A stretch of DNA of 32,745 nt from Mediterranea sp. (in: CFB group bacteria) (GCA_031287715.1 JAITSN010000054.1:1-32745), one strand, 5' to 3'; shown: positions 8,064 to 17,660, numbered from the stretch's first letter. Numbers and translations: made by a program. The notes: generated by a model from the letters alone, not told the origin.

Positions 8064-10163
8064 CTATTTCATCCCTCTGTTTTTGAGCAATGCATCGAGT
8101 TCGGGATCGGCGCCGCGGAAGTTGCGGTATAATGTCATCGGGTCTTCGGTGTTTCCGCGTTCCAGGATGTTGCTCCTGAAGAGTTGCGCCGTCTGTTTGT
8201 CGAAGATGCCTTTTTGTTTGAAGGCTTCAAATGCATCGGCGTCTAAGACTTCCGCCCAGAGGTAGCTGTAGTATCCGGCGGCGTATCCGCCTACGATATG
8301 GTTGAAGTAGGGCAAACGGTAGCGGGGTGCGATCTCGGGGATCAATCCCAATTTGTCCATTGCGTCTTTTTCGAAGGCGATCACGTTCAGGTCTTTGGTT
8401 TCGGTCAGGTTGTGTAAATCCATGTCCAGCAAAGAGGCGGCCAGGAGTTCGGTGGTCATAAAGCCCTGGTTGAAGGTGCTTTGCTGCTGTATTTTTTCGA
8501 TCAGCGCATCGGGCATGGCTTCGCCGGTTTGGTAATGTTTTGCGTACGATTTCAGTACTTCGGGTTCGGTTGCCCAATGTTCCATGATCTGCGAGGGCAG
8601 CTCTACAAAGTCGCGGGCCACGCTGGTTCCCGATATGGTCAGGTAGTTGCATTTGGTGAGCAGGCCGTGAAGGGCGTGTCCAAACTCGTGGAACAGGGTT
8701 TCCACTTCGTCTATCGTGAGCAGCGACGGCATGTCGCTTACCGGTTTGGTGAAGTTGCATACGTTGCAGATCAGCGGGCGAACATCGCCGTACTGTTCGC
8801 GGTAGTTGCTCATCCATGCGCCGCCTCTTTTTCCGGGGCGCGGGAAATAGTCTACGTAGAAGATGCCGAGTTGGGAGCCGTCGGCGTCTTTTACTTCAAA
8901 TACTTCTACATCCGGGTGATACACGGGCACTCCTTGCATCGGAACAAAGGTGATACCATACAGTTGATGGGCTACGTTAAATGCGCCGTCGCGTACGTTT
9001 TCCAGCTTGAAGTAGGGCTTCAGTTCTTCTTCATCCAGATCATATTTTTCTTTGCGCAGTTTTTCGGTGTAATACCACCAGTCCCAGGCAGCCGGCGTTC
9101 CGCCTTTTTCTTCTTTGTCCATGAGGGCTTGCAGTTCTTTGGCTTCGGCTTTTGCCTTAGGCAGGGCGTATTGCCACAGGTTGTTCAGGAAATCCATCAC
9201 GGCTGAGGGGGTGCGGGCCATCGTATTGTCCAAAGCGAAACCGGCAAAGCAGTTAAAGCCAAGCAGCTTCGCTTTTTCGAGGCGTAGCGCGGCTATCTTG
9301 CCTATGATCTCTTTATTGTCGTTGGCATTGTTGTTATTGCCGCGGTTGATGTAGGCCGTATAGATCTTTTCGCGCAACGGCCTGTTTGATGAATATTGCA
9401 GGAAAGGCAGGCGGCTGGGGTTGTGAAGGGTGAAGAGCCATTGGCCTTCCTGTCCGGCGGAAGTTGCTTCGCGGGCCGCACTTTCTTTAAACCATCCGGG
9501 CAAACCGGCCAGGTCGTCTTCCTTATTAATATATAGTTTAAAATCATTATTCTCGTTGAGGATATTATTGCTGAAGGCTAAAGCGAGTGTGGACAACTCG
9601 GCGTTGATTGCACGCAAGCGTTCTTGTTCCGCATCACCAAGGTTGGCTCCCGAGCGAACAAATTCCTTGTAGGTTTCTTCCAGCAGGCGCTTTTGCTCGG
9701 TGGTCAGGTTGAACCGGTCTTTTTGTTTGTTCACCGCATCTACCTTTGCAAAGAGTTCTTTGTTCAGATAGATGTTGTCGTTATGTTCCGAAAGAATTGG
9801 GGCGATGGCCATTGACAGATCTGTCAGCTCCGGAGTGGTTTCCGCTTCAATGAGGTTGAAGAACACGCCGCCTACGCGATGCAACAGGAGAGAGCTTTGG
9901 TCCAATGCCACAATGGTATTCTCAAAAGACGGCGCTTCCTGATTATTGATAATGGCATTGATGTTCGCCATCTGTTCTTCCATACCTTTCTTAAAGGCAG
10001 GTTCATAGTGTTCCGGCTTGATTTGGTCAAAAGGAGGCACACCATACTCTGTTTGAAATTCGGTAAAGAACGGATTTTGATCCGCAGGGATACAAGAGTA
10101 GATCATACATGCTAAAATTAAAGCGGCGGCAAAGTGCCGCTGCCAGGCTTTTACGTTTCTCAT
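8064..10163 (-). CDS. M3 family metallopeptidase lipoprotein (Dcp / oligopeptidase type)
   Basis: A zinc oligopeptidase of the thimet family, which trims short peptides. The zinc motif HEFGH lies at residues 492-496 of the 699-residue product, inside TLFHEFGHALHGLL, and the downstream LPSQIMEHW segment supplies the usual third ligand region. The protein starts MRNVKAWQRHFAAALILAC and has cysteines suited to lipidation (ILAC or IYSC), so it is probably an envelope lipoprotein rather than cytosolic. I chose ATG 10163 because it begins this signal directly. The in-frame ATG at 10187 would add eight residues and start immediately next to the rhomboid stop. It is the last gene of the rhomboid unit, 24 bp after the preceding stop. 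Dipeptidyl-carboxypeptidase or oligopeptidase A specificity cannot be told apart here. Confidence 0.9.
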   Translation of the reverse strand: MRNVKAWQRHFAAALILACMIYSCIPADQNPFFTEFQTEYGVPPFDQIKPEHYEPAFKKGMEEQMANINAIINNQEAPSFENTIVALDQSSLLLHRVGGVFFNLIEAETTPELTDLSMAIAPILSEHNDNIYLNKELFAKVDAVNKQKDRFNLTTEQKRLLEETYKEFVRSGANLGDAEQERLRAINAELSTLALAFSNNILNENNDFKLYINKEDDLAGLPGWFKESAAREATSAGQEGQWLFTLHNPSRLPFLQYSSNRPLREKIYTAYINRGNNNNANDNKEIIGKIAALRLEKAKLLGFNCFAGFALDNTMARTPSAVMDFLNNLWQYALPKAKAEAKELQALMDKEEKGGTPAAWDWWYYTEKLRKEKYDLDEEELKPYFKLENVRDGAFNVAHQLYGITFVPMQGVPVYHPDVEVFEVKDADGSQLGIFYVDYFPRPGKRGGAWMSNYREQYGDVRPLICNVCNFTKPVSDMPSLLTIDEVETLFHEFGHALHGLLTKCNYLTISGTSVARDFVELPSQIMEHWATEPEVLKSYAKHYQTGEAMPDALIEKIQQQSTFNQGFMTTELLAASLLDMDLHNLTETKDLNVIAFEKDAMDKLGLIPEIAPRYRLPYFNHIVGGYAAGYYSYLWAEVLDADAFEAFKQKGIFDKQTAQLFRSNILERGNTEDPMTLYRNFRGADPELDALLKNRGMK

Positions 10164-10187
10164 AATTATATTGTTAACGGTTATCAT

Positions 10188-11093
10188 TTATCTTTTGCTG
10201 GCGTCAAACAAACGCTTCTTTTCTTCTGTGGTGAGGCTCTCGTAGCCCGACCTTTTCAGTTTATCGAGTATGCGGTCGATCTCGTCCGACTGTGCTTTCT
10301 TCCGCGCGTTGTAGTCGTAGTCCATTTCGCGCATTGTGCGTCCGCGGCCATAGTGTACCTTCATTTTGGGCTTGCGCCGCCAGGTCTTTCTGTCGAAGAG
10401 CGAAGCGATGCCATCCGGTATTTTATTGATCCAGGCCGTTACATCCACTCCCCTACTCAGGCATGATGCAAACCAAAACCCTGCCAAAGCGCCGCCCAAA
10501 TGGGATATATGGCCTCCTGCGTTATCCGAAGTCAGGAACATCAAGTCGGCCAGCACGACAATCAGCGCAAGGTACTTCAGCCGCACGGTGCCGATCAGCA
10601 GCAAACGCACCGGATAATTAGGCTCCCGGTAAGCCGTAGCCGTTACAATGGCTAGGATGGAAGCTGATGCTCCTACCATAAGGGATTGGTCCACCGTTTC
10701 GGCGAAATAAGGAAATATGTTATAGGATAACAGGTAAAGCAGGCCTCCGCAGAGACCGCCAAATAGATAAATACCCCTCAGGTGCTTGTTGGTAAAGAAA
10801 TATAAAGAGATCGTTCCAAACCAGTACAGCCACAGCATGTTAAACAGGATATGCAGGATGCCGGCGTGCATAAACATGTAGGTAATCAACGACCAGGGTT
10901 GATAGAGCAACCGGCTGAGGGATGCCGGCAACTCAAACAGCTGCAACACCGAATCTGCGTTCCTGTTGAACAGTTTAAAGAATACAGACAGCAAGGAAGT
11001 AAGAACGAACACCCCGGTATTGATAAATATCAGCTGGGTAACAATGTTCCCCCGTTTAAAGGTTTGCTTCAGATCAGTTATAATATGCCCCAT
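10188..11093 (-). CDS. Rhomboid serine protease with C-terminal cytosolic tail
   Basis: A 301-residue intramembrane serine protease. The catalytic serine is Ser143 in VGASASIL, and the catalytic histidine is His198 in HISHLGG. HILFN (His81 and Asn85) fits the oxyanion-hole motif. About six membrane segments fill residues 15-215. The rest is a soluble, basic tail ending in a helical segment (DYNARKKAQSDEIDRILDKL and on to the end), a combination common in Bacteroidetes rhomboids. Its start overlaps the end of the next rhomboid gene by 20 bp, so the two are translationally linked. The substrate is unknown. Confidence 0.93.
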   Translation of the reverse strand: MGHIITDLKQTFKRGNIVTQLIFINTGVFVLTSLLSVFFKLFNRNADSVLQLFELPASLSRLLYQPWSLITYMFMHAGILHILFNMLWLYWFGTISLYFFTNKHLRGIYLFGGLCGGLLYLLSYNIFPYFAETVDQSLMVGASASILAIVTATAYREPNYPVRLLLIGTVRLKYLALIVVLADLMFLTSDNAGGHISHLGGALAGFWFASCLSRGVDVTAWINKIPDGIASLFDRKTWRRKPKMKVHYGRGRTMREMDYDYNARKKAQSDEIDRILDKLKRSGYESLTTEEKKRLFDASKR

Positions 11094-11751
11094 TGTTTCT
11101 ATTCTTTTTTCTCCAGTACATGATCAGGATAAATCCGAAGATCATACCTCCCAGATGGGCAAAGTGGGCAACATTATCGCCTACACTGTTTGAAAGCCCT
11201 AAATACAACTCCAACACCGCATATCCGATAACGAAATACTTAGCCTTGATAGGTACCGGAAGCGGGAAAATAAACATCTGCTGGTTGGGGAAGAGCATCC
11301 CGAAAGCCAACAGGATCGCATAAACAGCTCCCGAAGCACCAACCGTCACCATCAGGTTCAGGTAATCTGCCATAGGAACAATCTGCCCGCCAAGATTCAC
11401 GTTATCATAGGCAGACAATACCATTTCATAATGCACAAACTGTACGATTTCCTGCACAACACCTGCTCCTGCGCCGCAAAGAATGTAGTAGAGCAGAAAA
11501 CGCCTGGAACCCCAAACCTGCTCCAGCACACAGCCAAACATCCACATAGCAAATATATTAAAGAAGATGTGCGACCATCCGCCATGCATGAACATATAGG
11601 TGAAAAGTTGCGCTATATTAAATTTATCCGCAAGAAAAAAGTGAAGGCCAAGAATATTGTTCAGGTCGATTCCGTATCGTTCGAGTACAATAGTTCCAAA
11701 AAAGAAAAGAGCGTTTATTATAATTAAGTTCTTAGTTACCGGAGGCATCAT
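11074..11751 (-). CDS. Rhomboid serine protease, compact form
   Basis: A 225-residue rhomboid without the long tail of its neighbour. Ser140 lies in VGASGAVYAILLAF and His199 in HFAHLGG. SHIFFN supplies the histidine and asparagine of the second helix. The protein is almost entirely membrane helices with a short Asn-rich end. It is the first gene of a minus-strand unit with the second rhomboid and the M3 peptidase. Two ATG codons begin the frame (11751 and 11748); the first is used here. It is divergent from the HU gene. Confidence 0.93.
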   Translation of the reverse strand: MMPPVTKNLIIINALFFFGTIVLERYGIDLNNILGLHFFLADKFNIAQLFTYMFMHGGWSHIFFNIFAMWMFGCVLEQVWGSRRFLLYYILCGAGAGVVQEIVQFVHYEMVLSAYDNVNLGGQIVPMADYLNLMVTVGASGAVYAILLAFGMLFPNQQMFIFPLPVPIKAKYFVIGYAVLELYLGLSNSVGDNVAHFAHLGGMIFGFILIMYWRKKNRNNGAYYN

Positions 11752-11794
11752 ATTCTATTATGCTATTCAATACTATTACAAAAGCGTATGGAGG

Positions 11795-11802
11795 CAAAAA
11801 TA
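11795..11802 (-). promoter_or_regulatory. Possible -7 box for the rhomboid unit
   Basis: TATTTTTG on the minus strand matches TAnnTTTG, 43 bp upstream of the rhomboid ATG, and is followed by C as in several other promoters here. The -33 position carries TGCT rather than TTTG, so the match is partial. Confidence 0.4.
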
Positions 11803-11883
11803 CAAATAAATTCCATTCTTTAGCAGAAAACTATTCTGTATTTATCCATTTCACGGAATTTAAAGCATTTTTTTATCAAACAG

Positions 11884-11914
11884 TTTGATTTTTAGATTTG
11901 TTACTCTATATTTG
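11884..11914 (+). promoter_or_regulatory. Promoter of the HU gene
   Basis: TTTG (11884-11887), a 19-bp spacer and TATATTTG (11907-11914) match the Bacteroidetes -33/-7 consensus fully. Transcription would start near 11920, leaving a leader of about 50 nt before the ATG at 11971. Confidence 0.85.
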
Positions 11915-11920
11915 TAGAGT
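11903..11920. promoter_or_regulatory. Inverted repeat over the HU -7 box, possible operator
   Basis: ACTCTA and TAGAGT form a perfect 6-bp inverted repeat around TATTTG. It covers the whole -7 element and reaches the likely start site. It could be an operator or a structure at the 5' end of the transcript. No regulator is encoded nearby other than HU itself. Confidence 0.4.
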
Positions 11921-11970
11921 ATTTGCTCAGGAATTTCTTTTTTATACATATTATTAATAATTGACGAGTT

Positions 11971-12243
11971 ATGAACAAAGCTGAACTCATTAGTGCTATA
12001 GCAGAAACATCAGGCTTAAGCAAAGTTAATTCCAGGAAAGCGCTCGATGCTTTTATGTCCTCAGTGACAAAGTCTTTGAAAGATGGCGACCGTATTTCAT
12101 TAGTCGGATTTGGAGTATTTCATGTAGTTGAAAGACAAGCTAGAACAGGTGTCAATCCTACAACTAAACAGCCTATTCAGATTCCAGCTAAGAGAGTGGT
12201 TAAATTTAAGGCAGGTGCAGAACTATCCGAAGGAATCAAGTAA
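11971..12243 (+). CDS. HU family DNA-binding protein
   Basis: A 90-residue histone-like protein of normal family length. It has the helical start MNKAELISAIAETSGLSK and the core GDRISLVGFGVFHVVERQAR. The DNA-clasping arm is TGVNPTTKQPIQIPAKRVVKF, shown here as its conserved shape with the RxGxNP-type turn and proline tip. HU dimers bend and coat DNA and help shape the nucleoid. It has a well-formed promoter and its own terminator, and argS follows only 78 bp after its stop. HU and IHF subunits cannot be separated safely here, so no symbol is given. Confidence 0.95.
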   Translation: MNKAELISAIAETSGLSKVNSRKALDAFMSSVTKSLKDGDRISLVGFGVFHVVERQARTGVNPTTKQPIQIPAKRVVKFKAGAELSEGIK

Positions 12244-12265
12244 GGTTGTACTGATTAACAAAATT

Positions 12266-12302
12266 AAAGAGAGGTCGCTTCCTGGGCGTCTTCTCTTTTT
12301 TT
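12266..12302 (+). terminator. Terminator or attenuator after HU
   Basis: AAAGAGA pairs with TCTCTTT, and the stem continues inside with a G-T pair, a G-C pair, one mismatch and three further pairs, followed by a T-run. The argS start lies only about 20 bp beyond it, so some read-through seems needed unless argS has a promoter inside HU. Confidence 0.75.
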
Positions 12303-12321
12303 ATGAATAAAGACAGATAAA

Positions 12322-14115
12322 ATGAATGTGGAAAAGAAACTCGTAGATTCCGTTATCAGGGGAATAAAAGCATTGTACGGCCAGGATATTCCGGCAAAAC
12401 AGGTACAGTTACAAAAGACAAAAAAAGAATTTGAAGGACACCTCACACTTGTTGTTTTTCCATTCCTGCAAGTATCCCGTAAAGGGCCGGAACAAACAGC
12501 CCGGGAAATCGGCGAATACCTGCAAAACAATGAACCTTCCATAGCCCGGTTTAATGTCATCAAAGGCTTCCTTAACCTGACTATTGCTTCAGCGATATGG
12601 ATTGAATGGCTGAATGAAGTTCACGCCGCTCCGGAATATGGTTTCACTCCTGTAAACGAAGCCTCACCGCTGGTTATGATCGAATATTCATCACCCAATA
12701 CGAACAAACCCCTTCACCTTGGGCACGTCCGCAATAACCTGTTAGGCAACGCATTGGCAAACATTGTTGTAGCCAACGGCAACAAAGTGGTGAAAACCAA
12801 TATCGTGAACGACCGTGGTATTCACATTTGCAAATCCATGCTGGCATGGCAAAAATATGGCAACAGGGAAACACCCGGATCTTCAGGTAAAAAAGGCGAT
12901 CATCTGGTAGGCGACTATTATGTAGCGTTCGACAAACACTACAAGGCCGAAGTTGCCGGACTTATGGAAAAAGGCATGAGCAAAGAAGAAGCGGAAGCCA
13001 CATCGCCGTTGATGAACGAAGCACGTGAAATGCTCGTGAAATGGGAAACCGGTGATCCTGAAGTTCGCGCCTTATGGTATATGATGAACGAATGGGTATA
13101 CAAAGGATTCGACGTAACATACAAAAAGCTCGGGGTAAGTTTCGATAAGATCTATTATGAGTCGGAAACTTACCTGGAAGGAAGAAATAAAGTATTGGAA
13201 GGGCTGGACAGCGGCTGCTTTTACAAAAAAGAAGATGGTTCCGTTTGGGCCGACCTGACACAGGAAGGATTAGACCATAAGCTGCTTTTACGGGCCGACG
13301 GCACTTCGGTGTACATGACGCAAGATATTGGTACAGCCAAACTTCGTTTCGATGACTACCCGATCAACAAAATGATCTATGTTGTGGGTAACGAACAGAA
13401 TTATCACTTCCAAGTGCTTTCCATCCTGCTCGACAAGTTAGGTTTTGAGTGGGGAAAAGATCTGGTACACTTCTCGTATGGAATGGTGGAACTGCCTGAG
13501 GGTAAGATGAAATCGCGCGAAGGAACCGTAGTTGATGCTGATGACCTGGTTGAGGAAATGGTGAACACCGCCAAAGAGACTTCACAGGAGCTGGGCAAAC
13601 TTGATGGTTGCACGGAAGAAGAAGCAAACGAGATTGTCCGCATCGTAGGTTTGGGAGCATTGAAATACTTTATCCTGAAGGTGGATGCCCGCAAGAATAT
13701 GACCTTCAATCCAAAAGAATCTATTGACTTCAACGGGAATACCGGCCCGTTTATTCAATATACGTACGCACGTATCCAGTCGGTACTGCGCAAAGCAGCA
13801 GAAGCGGGTATCATCCTACCTGCCGCACTTCCTGCGAATGTTGAATTAAGTGATAAGGAAGAAGGCCTGATTCAACTGGTTGCGGACTTCGCTAACATTG
13901 TAAAACAGGCCGGAGCGGACTATAGCCCTTCAATCATTGCCAACTATATCTACGATCTGGTGAAAGAATACAACCAATTCTATCACGATTTCAGCATCCT
14001 GCGTGAAGAGAACGAAGCAATAAAACTATTCCGTATTGTTCTTTCAGCCAACATCGCTAAAGTAGTTCGCTTGGGCATGGGATTATTAGGCATAGAAGTG
14101 CCGGACAGAATGTAG
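12322..14115 (+). CDS. argS: Arginyl-tRNA synthetase
   Basis: A class I aminoacyl-tRNA synthetase that charges tRNA-Arg in the cytoplasm. The N-terminal Add1 domain is at about 1-90. The HIGH-type motif appears as PLHLGHVRNN near residue 135, after YSSPNTNKP. The KMSK-like loop is KMKSREGT near residue 395. A helical anticodon-binding domain ends the protein. The length of 597 residues is normal. Only a short AT-rich stretch separates the HU terminator from its start, and no separate promoter is visible there. A bidirectional hairpin follows the gene. The order rhomboids, HU, argS is familiar from other Bacteroidales. Confidence 0.97.
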   Translation: MNVEKKLVDSVIRGIKALYGQDIPAKQVQLQKTKKEFEGHLTLVVFPFLQVSRKGPEQTAREIGEYLQNNEPSIARFNVIKGFLNLTIASAIWIEWLNEVHAAPEYGFTPVNEASPLVMIEYSSPNTNKPLHLGHVRNNLLGNALANIVVANGNKVVKTNIVNDRGIHICKSMLAWQKYGNRETPGSSGKKGDHLVGDYYVAFDKHYKAEVAGLMEKGMSKEEAEATSPLMNEAREMLVKWETGDPEVRALWYMMNEWVYKGFDVTYKKLGVSFDKIYYESETYLEGRNKVLEGLDSGCFYKKEDGSVWADLTQEGLDHKLLLRADGTSVYMTQDIGTAKLRFDDYPINKMIYVVGNEQNYHFQVLSILLDKLGFEWGKDLVHFSYGMVELPEGKMKSREGTVVDADDLVEEMVNTAKETSQELGKLDGCTEEEANEIVRIVGLGALKYFILKVDARKNMTFNPKESIDFNGNTGPFIQYTYARIQSVLRKAAEAGIILPAALPANVELSDKEEGLIQLVADFANIVKQAGADYSPSIIANYIYDLVKEYNQFYHDFSILREENEAIKLFRIVLSANIAKVVRLGMGLLGIEVPDRM

Positions 14116-14171
14116 GCGGCGCGAGATAAAGATGAAGAGAGTAACAGCTTTTTTACCGAAATAAACATAGA

Positions 14172-14206
14172 AAAAGGGGATGTCCGAAGTTCAGACATCC
14201 CCTTTT
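14172..14206. terminator. Bidirectional terminator between argS and rplT
   Basis: A perfect 13-bp stem (AAAAGGGGATGTC and GACATCCCCTTTT) with a 9-nt loop has A on the left and T on the right. It can therefore serve both argS on the plus strand and rplT on the minus strand. Confidence 0.9.
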
Positions 14207-14225
14207 AATCATCGTTGGTTGAAAC

Positions 14226-14579
14226 TTAAACTGTTGTTTTAGCTTTTGCCATTACAGCTTTGAAGGCTTCCGGGTGATTCATCGCTAAATCAGCTAAAAC
14301 CTTACGGTTTATTTCGATACCGGCTTTATGCAAACCACCCATCAGTTTAGAATATGACATACCTTCTAAACGGGCAGCTGCATTAATACGTTGTATCCAA
14401 AGAGCGCGGAAGTTTCTTTTCTTGTTCTTACGGTCACGAAAAGCATAAGTTAACCCTTTTTCCCAAGTATTCTTAGCTACGGTCCATACATTTTTCCTTG
14501 CACCAAAGTAACCTCTGGTCAGTTTTAAAATTTTCTTTCTTCTTGCTTTTGAAGCAACATGATTCACTGATCTTGGCAT
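14226..14579 (-). CDS. rplT: 50S ribosomal protein L20
   Basis: The product is 117 residues long and very basic ([19 protein letters not shown]), with the long N-terminal helix and the globular end of L20. L20 binds 23S rRNA early in assembly of the large subunit. In other bacteria it also represses its own operon by binding the rpmI-rplT leader. The 105-bp gap to rpmI is long enough for such a site, but I could not recognise a structure. It is the last gene of the thrS-infC-rpmI-rplT order. Confidence 0.98.
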   Translation of the reverse strand: MPRSVNHVASKARRKKILKLTRGYFGARKNVWTVAKNTWEKGLTYAFRDRKNKKRNFRALWIQRINAAARLEGMSYSKLMGGLHKAGIEINRKVLADLAMNHPEAFKAVMAKAKTTV

Positions 14580-14684
14580 AGTTTTTCTTTTTTTTGAATG
14601 TTAGCGCCGTTACTTCACATAACGAACTTTAGGCTAATACATTCGGTTAATAACTACTTTAATAATACACTTTACGCTTTTCGA

Positions 14685-14882
14685 TTACTTCATCGCTAAA
14701 AGTTCTCTTACCTGGTTCATATCAACCGGATTAACAGTTGTAAAGCTGCACAGGTTTTTCTTTCTCTTTTTCGATTTCTTAGTCAGGATATGACTATGAA
14801 AAGCGTGCTTTCTCTTGATTTTACCTGTTCCGGTAAGGGTAAACCTTTTCTTGGCACCGGAGTTAGTCTTCATCTTTGGCAT
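14685..14882 (-). CDS. rpmI: 50S ribosomal protein L35
   Basis: A 65-residue basic protein starting [20 protein letters not shown], the standard L35 start, with the conserved [14 protein letters not shown] segment after it. It is a structural protein of the large ribosomal subunit. It lies between infC and rplT as in most bacteria, 76 bp after the infC stop. Confidence 0.98.
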   Translation of the reverse strand: MPKMKTNSGAKKRFTLTGTGKIKRKHAFHSHILTKKSKKRKKNLCSFTTVNPVDMNQVRELLAMK

Positions 14883-14958
14883 CTTAATTTTTTATTTAAT
14901 TATTAAAATATATAGTATGGCAACGCACTATACCTTTGCGCGTTACACATATTTTCAT

Positions 14959-15537
14959 TTATTCTTCGTTTTCATCTGCTTCAACCTTCGTAGCATCTTT
15001 CGGTTTCTTCGGAACTTCTTTCTTTTTAGGAGAAAGAAATAAGATCATACGCTTTCCTTCAAGCACCGGTAACTGATCAACCTTTGCATAATCTTCAAGA
15101 TCGTTAGCAAAACGCAACAATAAAACCTCACCTTGCTCCTTAAACAGGATTGAACGGCCTTTAAAGAACACATAAGCTTTCACCTTATCGCCATCTTCAA
15201 GGAACCCTTTGGCATGTTTCAGTTTAAAATTATAGTCATGATCATCAGTCTGCGGACCAAAACGTATCTCTTTCACATTAACCTTAACTTGCTTTGCTTT
15301 CTGCTCTTTCGCACGCTTTTTTTGTTGGTAGAGAAATTTAGAGTAATCAATAATACGACAAACGGGGGGTTGAGCATTCGGTGATATTTCTACTAAATCC
15401 AATTCTCGTTCCTGAGCCATTTTCAACGCTTCAAAAATCGAATAAACTTCCGGCTCTATATCGTCCCCCACGATACGAACTTCTTTGACACGAATCTGTT
15501 CATTAATTCTGTATTGCCCTTTTAAATCATTCTTCAT
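14959..15537 (-). CDS. infC: Translation initiation factor IF-3
   Basis: IF-3 binds the 30S subunit, keeps it apart from the 50S, and checks start-codon pairing. The N-domain begins with [18 protein letters not shown] and includes [15 protein letters not shown]. The C-domain includes [19 protein letters not shown] Lys/Glu-rich tail ends the protein. I chose ATG 15537 ([14 protein letters not shown]) because this matches the usual start in Bacteroidales. A TTG 39 bp upstream keeps the frame open but is less likely. The product is then 192 residues. The gap to thrS is about 100 bp and shows no full promoter. Confidence 0.95.
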   Translation of the reverse strand: MKNDLKGQYRINEQIRVKEVRIVGDDIEPEVYSIFEALKMAQERELDLVEISPNAQPPVCRIIDYSKFLYQQKKRAKEQKAKQVKVNVKEIRFGPQTDDHDYNFKLKHAKGFLEDGDKVKAYVFFKGRSILFKEQGEVLLLRFANDLEDYAKVDQLPVLEGKRMILFLSPKKKEVPKKPKDATKVEADENEE

Positions 15538-15638
15538 TAAATAACGATTTCCTGTTTGTTTTTTGTTTACTACCAATTATTTTTTCTATTCATTACGTAA
15601 AAACTAAATATGCTGTGTTTTTACAATTGCGCGTAAAT

Positions 15639-17579
15639 CTACCACATATTTATCATATTCCGAACTTCTTCGTTCAAAATCTTACCAAATTCTTCGAATT
15701 TCATACTTCCTTTATCGCCTTCGCCTTGTTTGCGTACGGAAACATCACCGTTTTCGACTTCTTTTTCACCAACGATAAGCATATAAGGAATACGTTTCAT
15801 TTCATTGTCGCGTATTTTACGGCCGATCTTCTCGTTTCTATCATCAACGATGGCGCGAATATCTATCGTATCGAAGTATTTTCTCAACTGTTCGGCATAG
15901 TCGTTGAACTTCTCGCTGATCGGAAGGATAACGACTTGGTCGGGAGCCAGCCATAATGGGAACTTGCCGGCAGTATGTTCAATCAACACAGCCACGAAAC
16001 GTTCCATTGAACCGAATGGCGCACGGTGGATCATAACAGGACGGTGCTTCATATTATCTGCTCCGGTGTATTCCAGCTGAAAGCGCTCGGGTAAACTATA
16101 GTCTACCTGAATGGTTCCCAGTTGCCATTTACGCCCTAAGGCATCACGTACCATAAAGTCCAGCTTAGGTCCATAGAATGCAGCTTCGCCATATTCGATG
16201 TTTGCTTTCAGGCCTTTTTCTTCACATGCCTCAATGATAGCCTGTTCTGCCTTTTCCCAGTTTTCTTCGCTGCCGATATATTTATCACGATTCACTTGAT
16301 CGCGCAGGGAGATCTGCGCTTCGAAGTTCTCGAAGTTAAGCACTTTGAAAATGATAAAGATAATGTCCATTACATTCAGAAACTCTTCTTTCACCTGATC
16401 CGGACGGCAGAAGATATGCGCATCATCCTGAGTAAAGCCGCGTACGCGTGTTAAGCCGTGAAGTTCGCCGCTTTGCTCATAACGGTAAACCGTTCCAAAT
16501 TCTGCCAAGCGCAACGGTAGTTCTTTATAGGAATGGGGTTGCCATTTGTATATCTCACAGTGATGCGGACAGTTCATCGGTTTCAGCAGATACTCCTCTC
16601 CTTCTTCCGGCGTGTGTATCGGCTGAAACGAATCCTTGCCATATTTCGCATAGTGTCCCGAAGTCACATACAGATGTTTACTACCAATATGCGGCGTCAT
16701 TACTTGCTGGTAGCCGAAACGTTTTTGAATCTTTTTCAGGAAATCCTCCAAACGCAGACGCAATGCCGCTCCTTTGGGCAGCCACATGGGAAGTCCTTTC
16801 CCTACGTTCTCCGAGAACATAAAGAGTTCCATCTCCTTACCTATCTTACGATGGTCGCGTTTCTTCGCTTCTTCCAGCAACACCAGATATTCATCCAGCA
16901 TCTTCTTCTTTGGGAAAGTAATACCATAGATACGGGTCAGCATCTTGCGGTTTTCCTGTCCACGCCAATAAGCTCCCGCCACCGAAGTCAGCTTGATCGC
17001 TTTGATCGGCGCGGTAGTCATCAGATGTGGCCCACGGCAAAGGTCGGTAAACGCCCCTTGCGTGTAGGTGGTGATCTGTCCGTCTTCCAGTTCGGAGATC
17101 AATTCGGTCTTGTATGTTTCACCACGGTCGCCGAATATTTTCATGGCATCCGCCTTGGCTGTATCTGCTCTCACTACTATTTCTTTCTTGACAACCAGCT
17201 CTGCCATCTTTGCCTCAATCTTGGGCAGGTCGGCTTCCTTGATCTGCACTTCTCCCGGGTCTACGTCATAATAAAACCCGTTTTCGATAGCCGGGCCAAT
17301 ACCAAACTGTATTCCCGGATAAAGTTCCTGAAGAGCTTCTGCCAACAAGTGGGCGCTGGTATGCCAAAAGGTGTGTTTGCCTTCTTCGTCTTCCCATTTA
17401 TATAGTTTAATGGCTACATTCTCATTGATCGGACGCCCCAAATCGTAGATTTGACCATCTACGCCGCAAGCCAGGACATCTTGTGCCAGGCGGGAGCTGA
17501 TGCTCTCTGCGATTTGTAGACCGGTGATTCCTTTTTCGTATTCGCGGACAGAGCCATCCGGGAAAGAAATTTTTATCAT
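15639..17579 (-). CDS. thrS: Threonyl-tRNA synthetase
   Basis: A class II synthetase of 646 residues. The TGS domain starts [20 protein letters not shown]. The editing domain contains [11 protein letters not shown] and later the cysteine and histidine of LCRGPHL. The catalytic core has [12 protein letters not shown], with zinc-binding and motif 2 residues, and [14 protein letters not shown]. The anticodon-binding domain is at the end (about 540-646). All key zinc and editing residues seem present. It leads the translation unit with infC, rpmI and rplT. A -7 box lies 28 bp upstream, so it can be transcribed apart from the ruvX-def-TPR genes before it. Confidence 0.97.
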   Translation of the reverse strand: MIKISFPDGSVREYEKGITGLQIAESISSRLAQDVLACGVDGQIYDLGRPINENVAIKLYKWEDEEGKHTFWHTSAHLLAEALQELYPGIQFGIGPAIENGFYYDVDPGEVQIKEADLPKIEAKMAELVVKKEIVVRADTAKADAMKIFGDRGETYKTELISELEDGQITTYTQGAFTDLCRGPHLMTTAPIKAIKLTSVAGAYWRGQENRKMLTRIYGITFPKKKMLDEYLVLLEEAKKRDHRKIGKEMELFMFSENVGKGLPMWLPKGAALRLRLEDFLKKIQKRFGYQQVMTPHIGSKHLYVTSGHYAKYGKDSFQPIHTPEEGEEYLLKPMNCPHHCEIYKWQPHSYKELPLRLAEFGTVYRYEQSGELHGLTRVRGFTQDDAHIFCRPDQVKEEFLNVMDIIFIIFKVLNFENFEAQISLRDQVNRDKYIGSEENWEKAEQAIIEACEEKGLKANIEYGEAAFYGPKLDFMVRDALGRKWQLGTIQVDYSLPERFQLEYTGADNMKHRPVMIHRAPFGSMERFVAVLIEHTAGKFPLWLAPDQVVILPISEKFNDYAEQLRKYFDTIDIRAIVDDRNEKIGRKIRDNEMKRIPYMLIVGEKEVENGDVSVRKQGEGDKGSMKFEEFGKILNEEVRNMINMW

Positions 17580-17606
17580 ATTGTTTTACGTAATTTTATT
17601 TGCCTG

Positions 17607-17637
17607 CAAATATACATGATATTTTGAAGAATCCTAA
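17607..17637 (-). promoter_or_regulatory. Promoter of the thrS unit
   Basis: On the minus strand TTAG (17634-17637), a 19-bp spacer and TATATTTG (17607-17614) match the consensus, with one mismatch in the -33 box. The leader would be about 20 nt. No T-box-like structure is visible upstream of thrS. Confidence 0.65.
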
Positions 17638-17660
17638 AGGTTTGAGCCACAGGTTTATTT

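Noticed and set aside
10164-10187. Eight-residue longer start of the M3 peptidase
   Set aside because: It would put hydrophilic residues ahead of the lipoprotein signal; ATG 10163 starts the signal directly.
15538-15576. Longer infC start at a TTG codon
   Set aside because: The added residues do not resemble IF-3, whereas ATG 15537 gives the usual MKND start.
15570-15593. Seven-codon leader frame (MNRKNNW) before infC
   Set aside because: Too short and without repeated regulatory codons or a nearby attenuator hairpin, so chance is the simplest explanation.
17580-17660. T-box leader upstream of thrS
   Set aside because: The gap to the TPR gene is only 81 bp and already holds the promoter, which is too short for a T-box.
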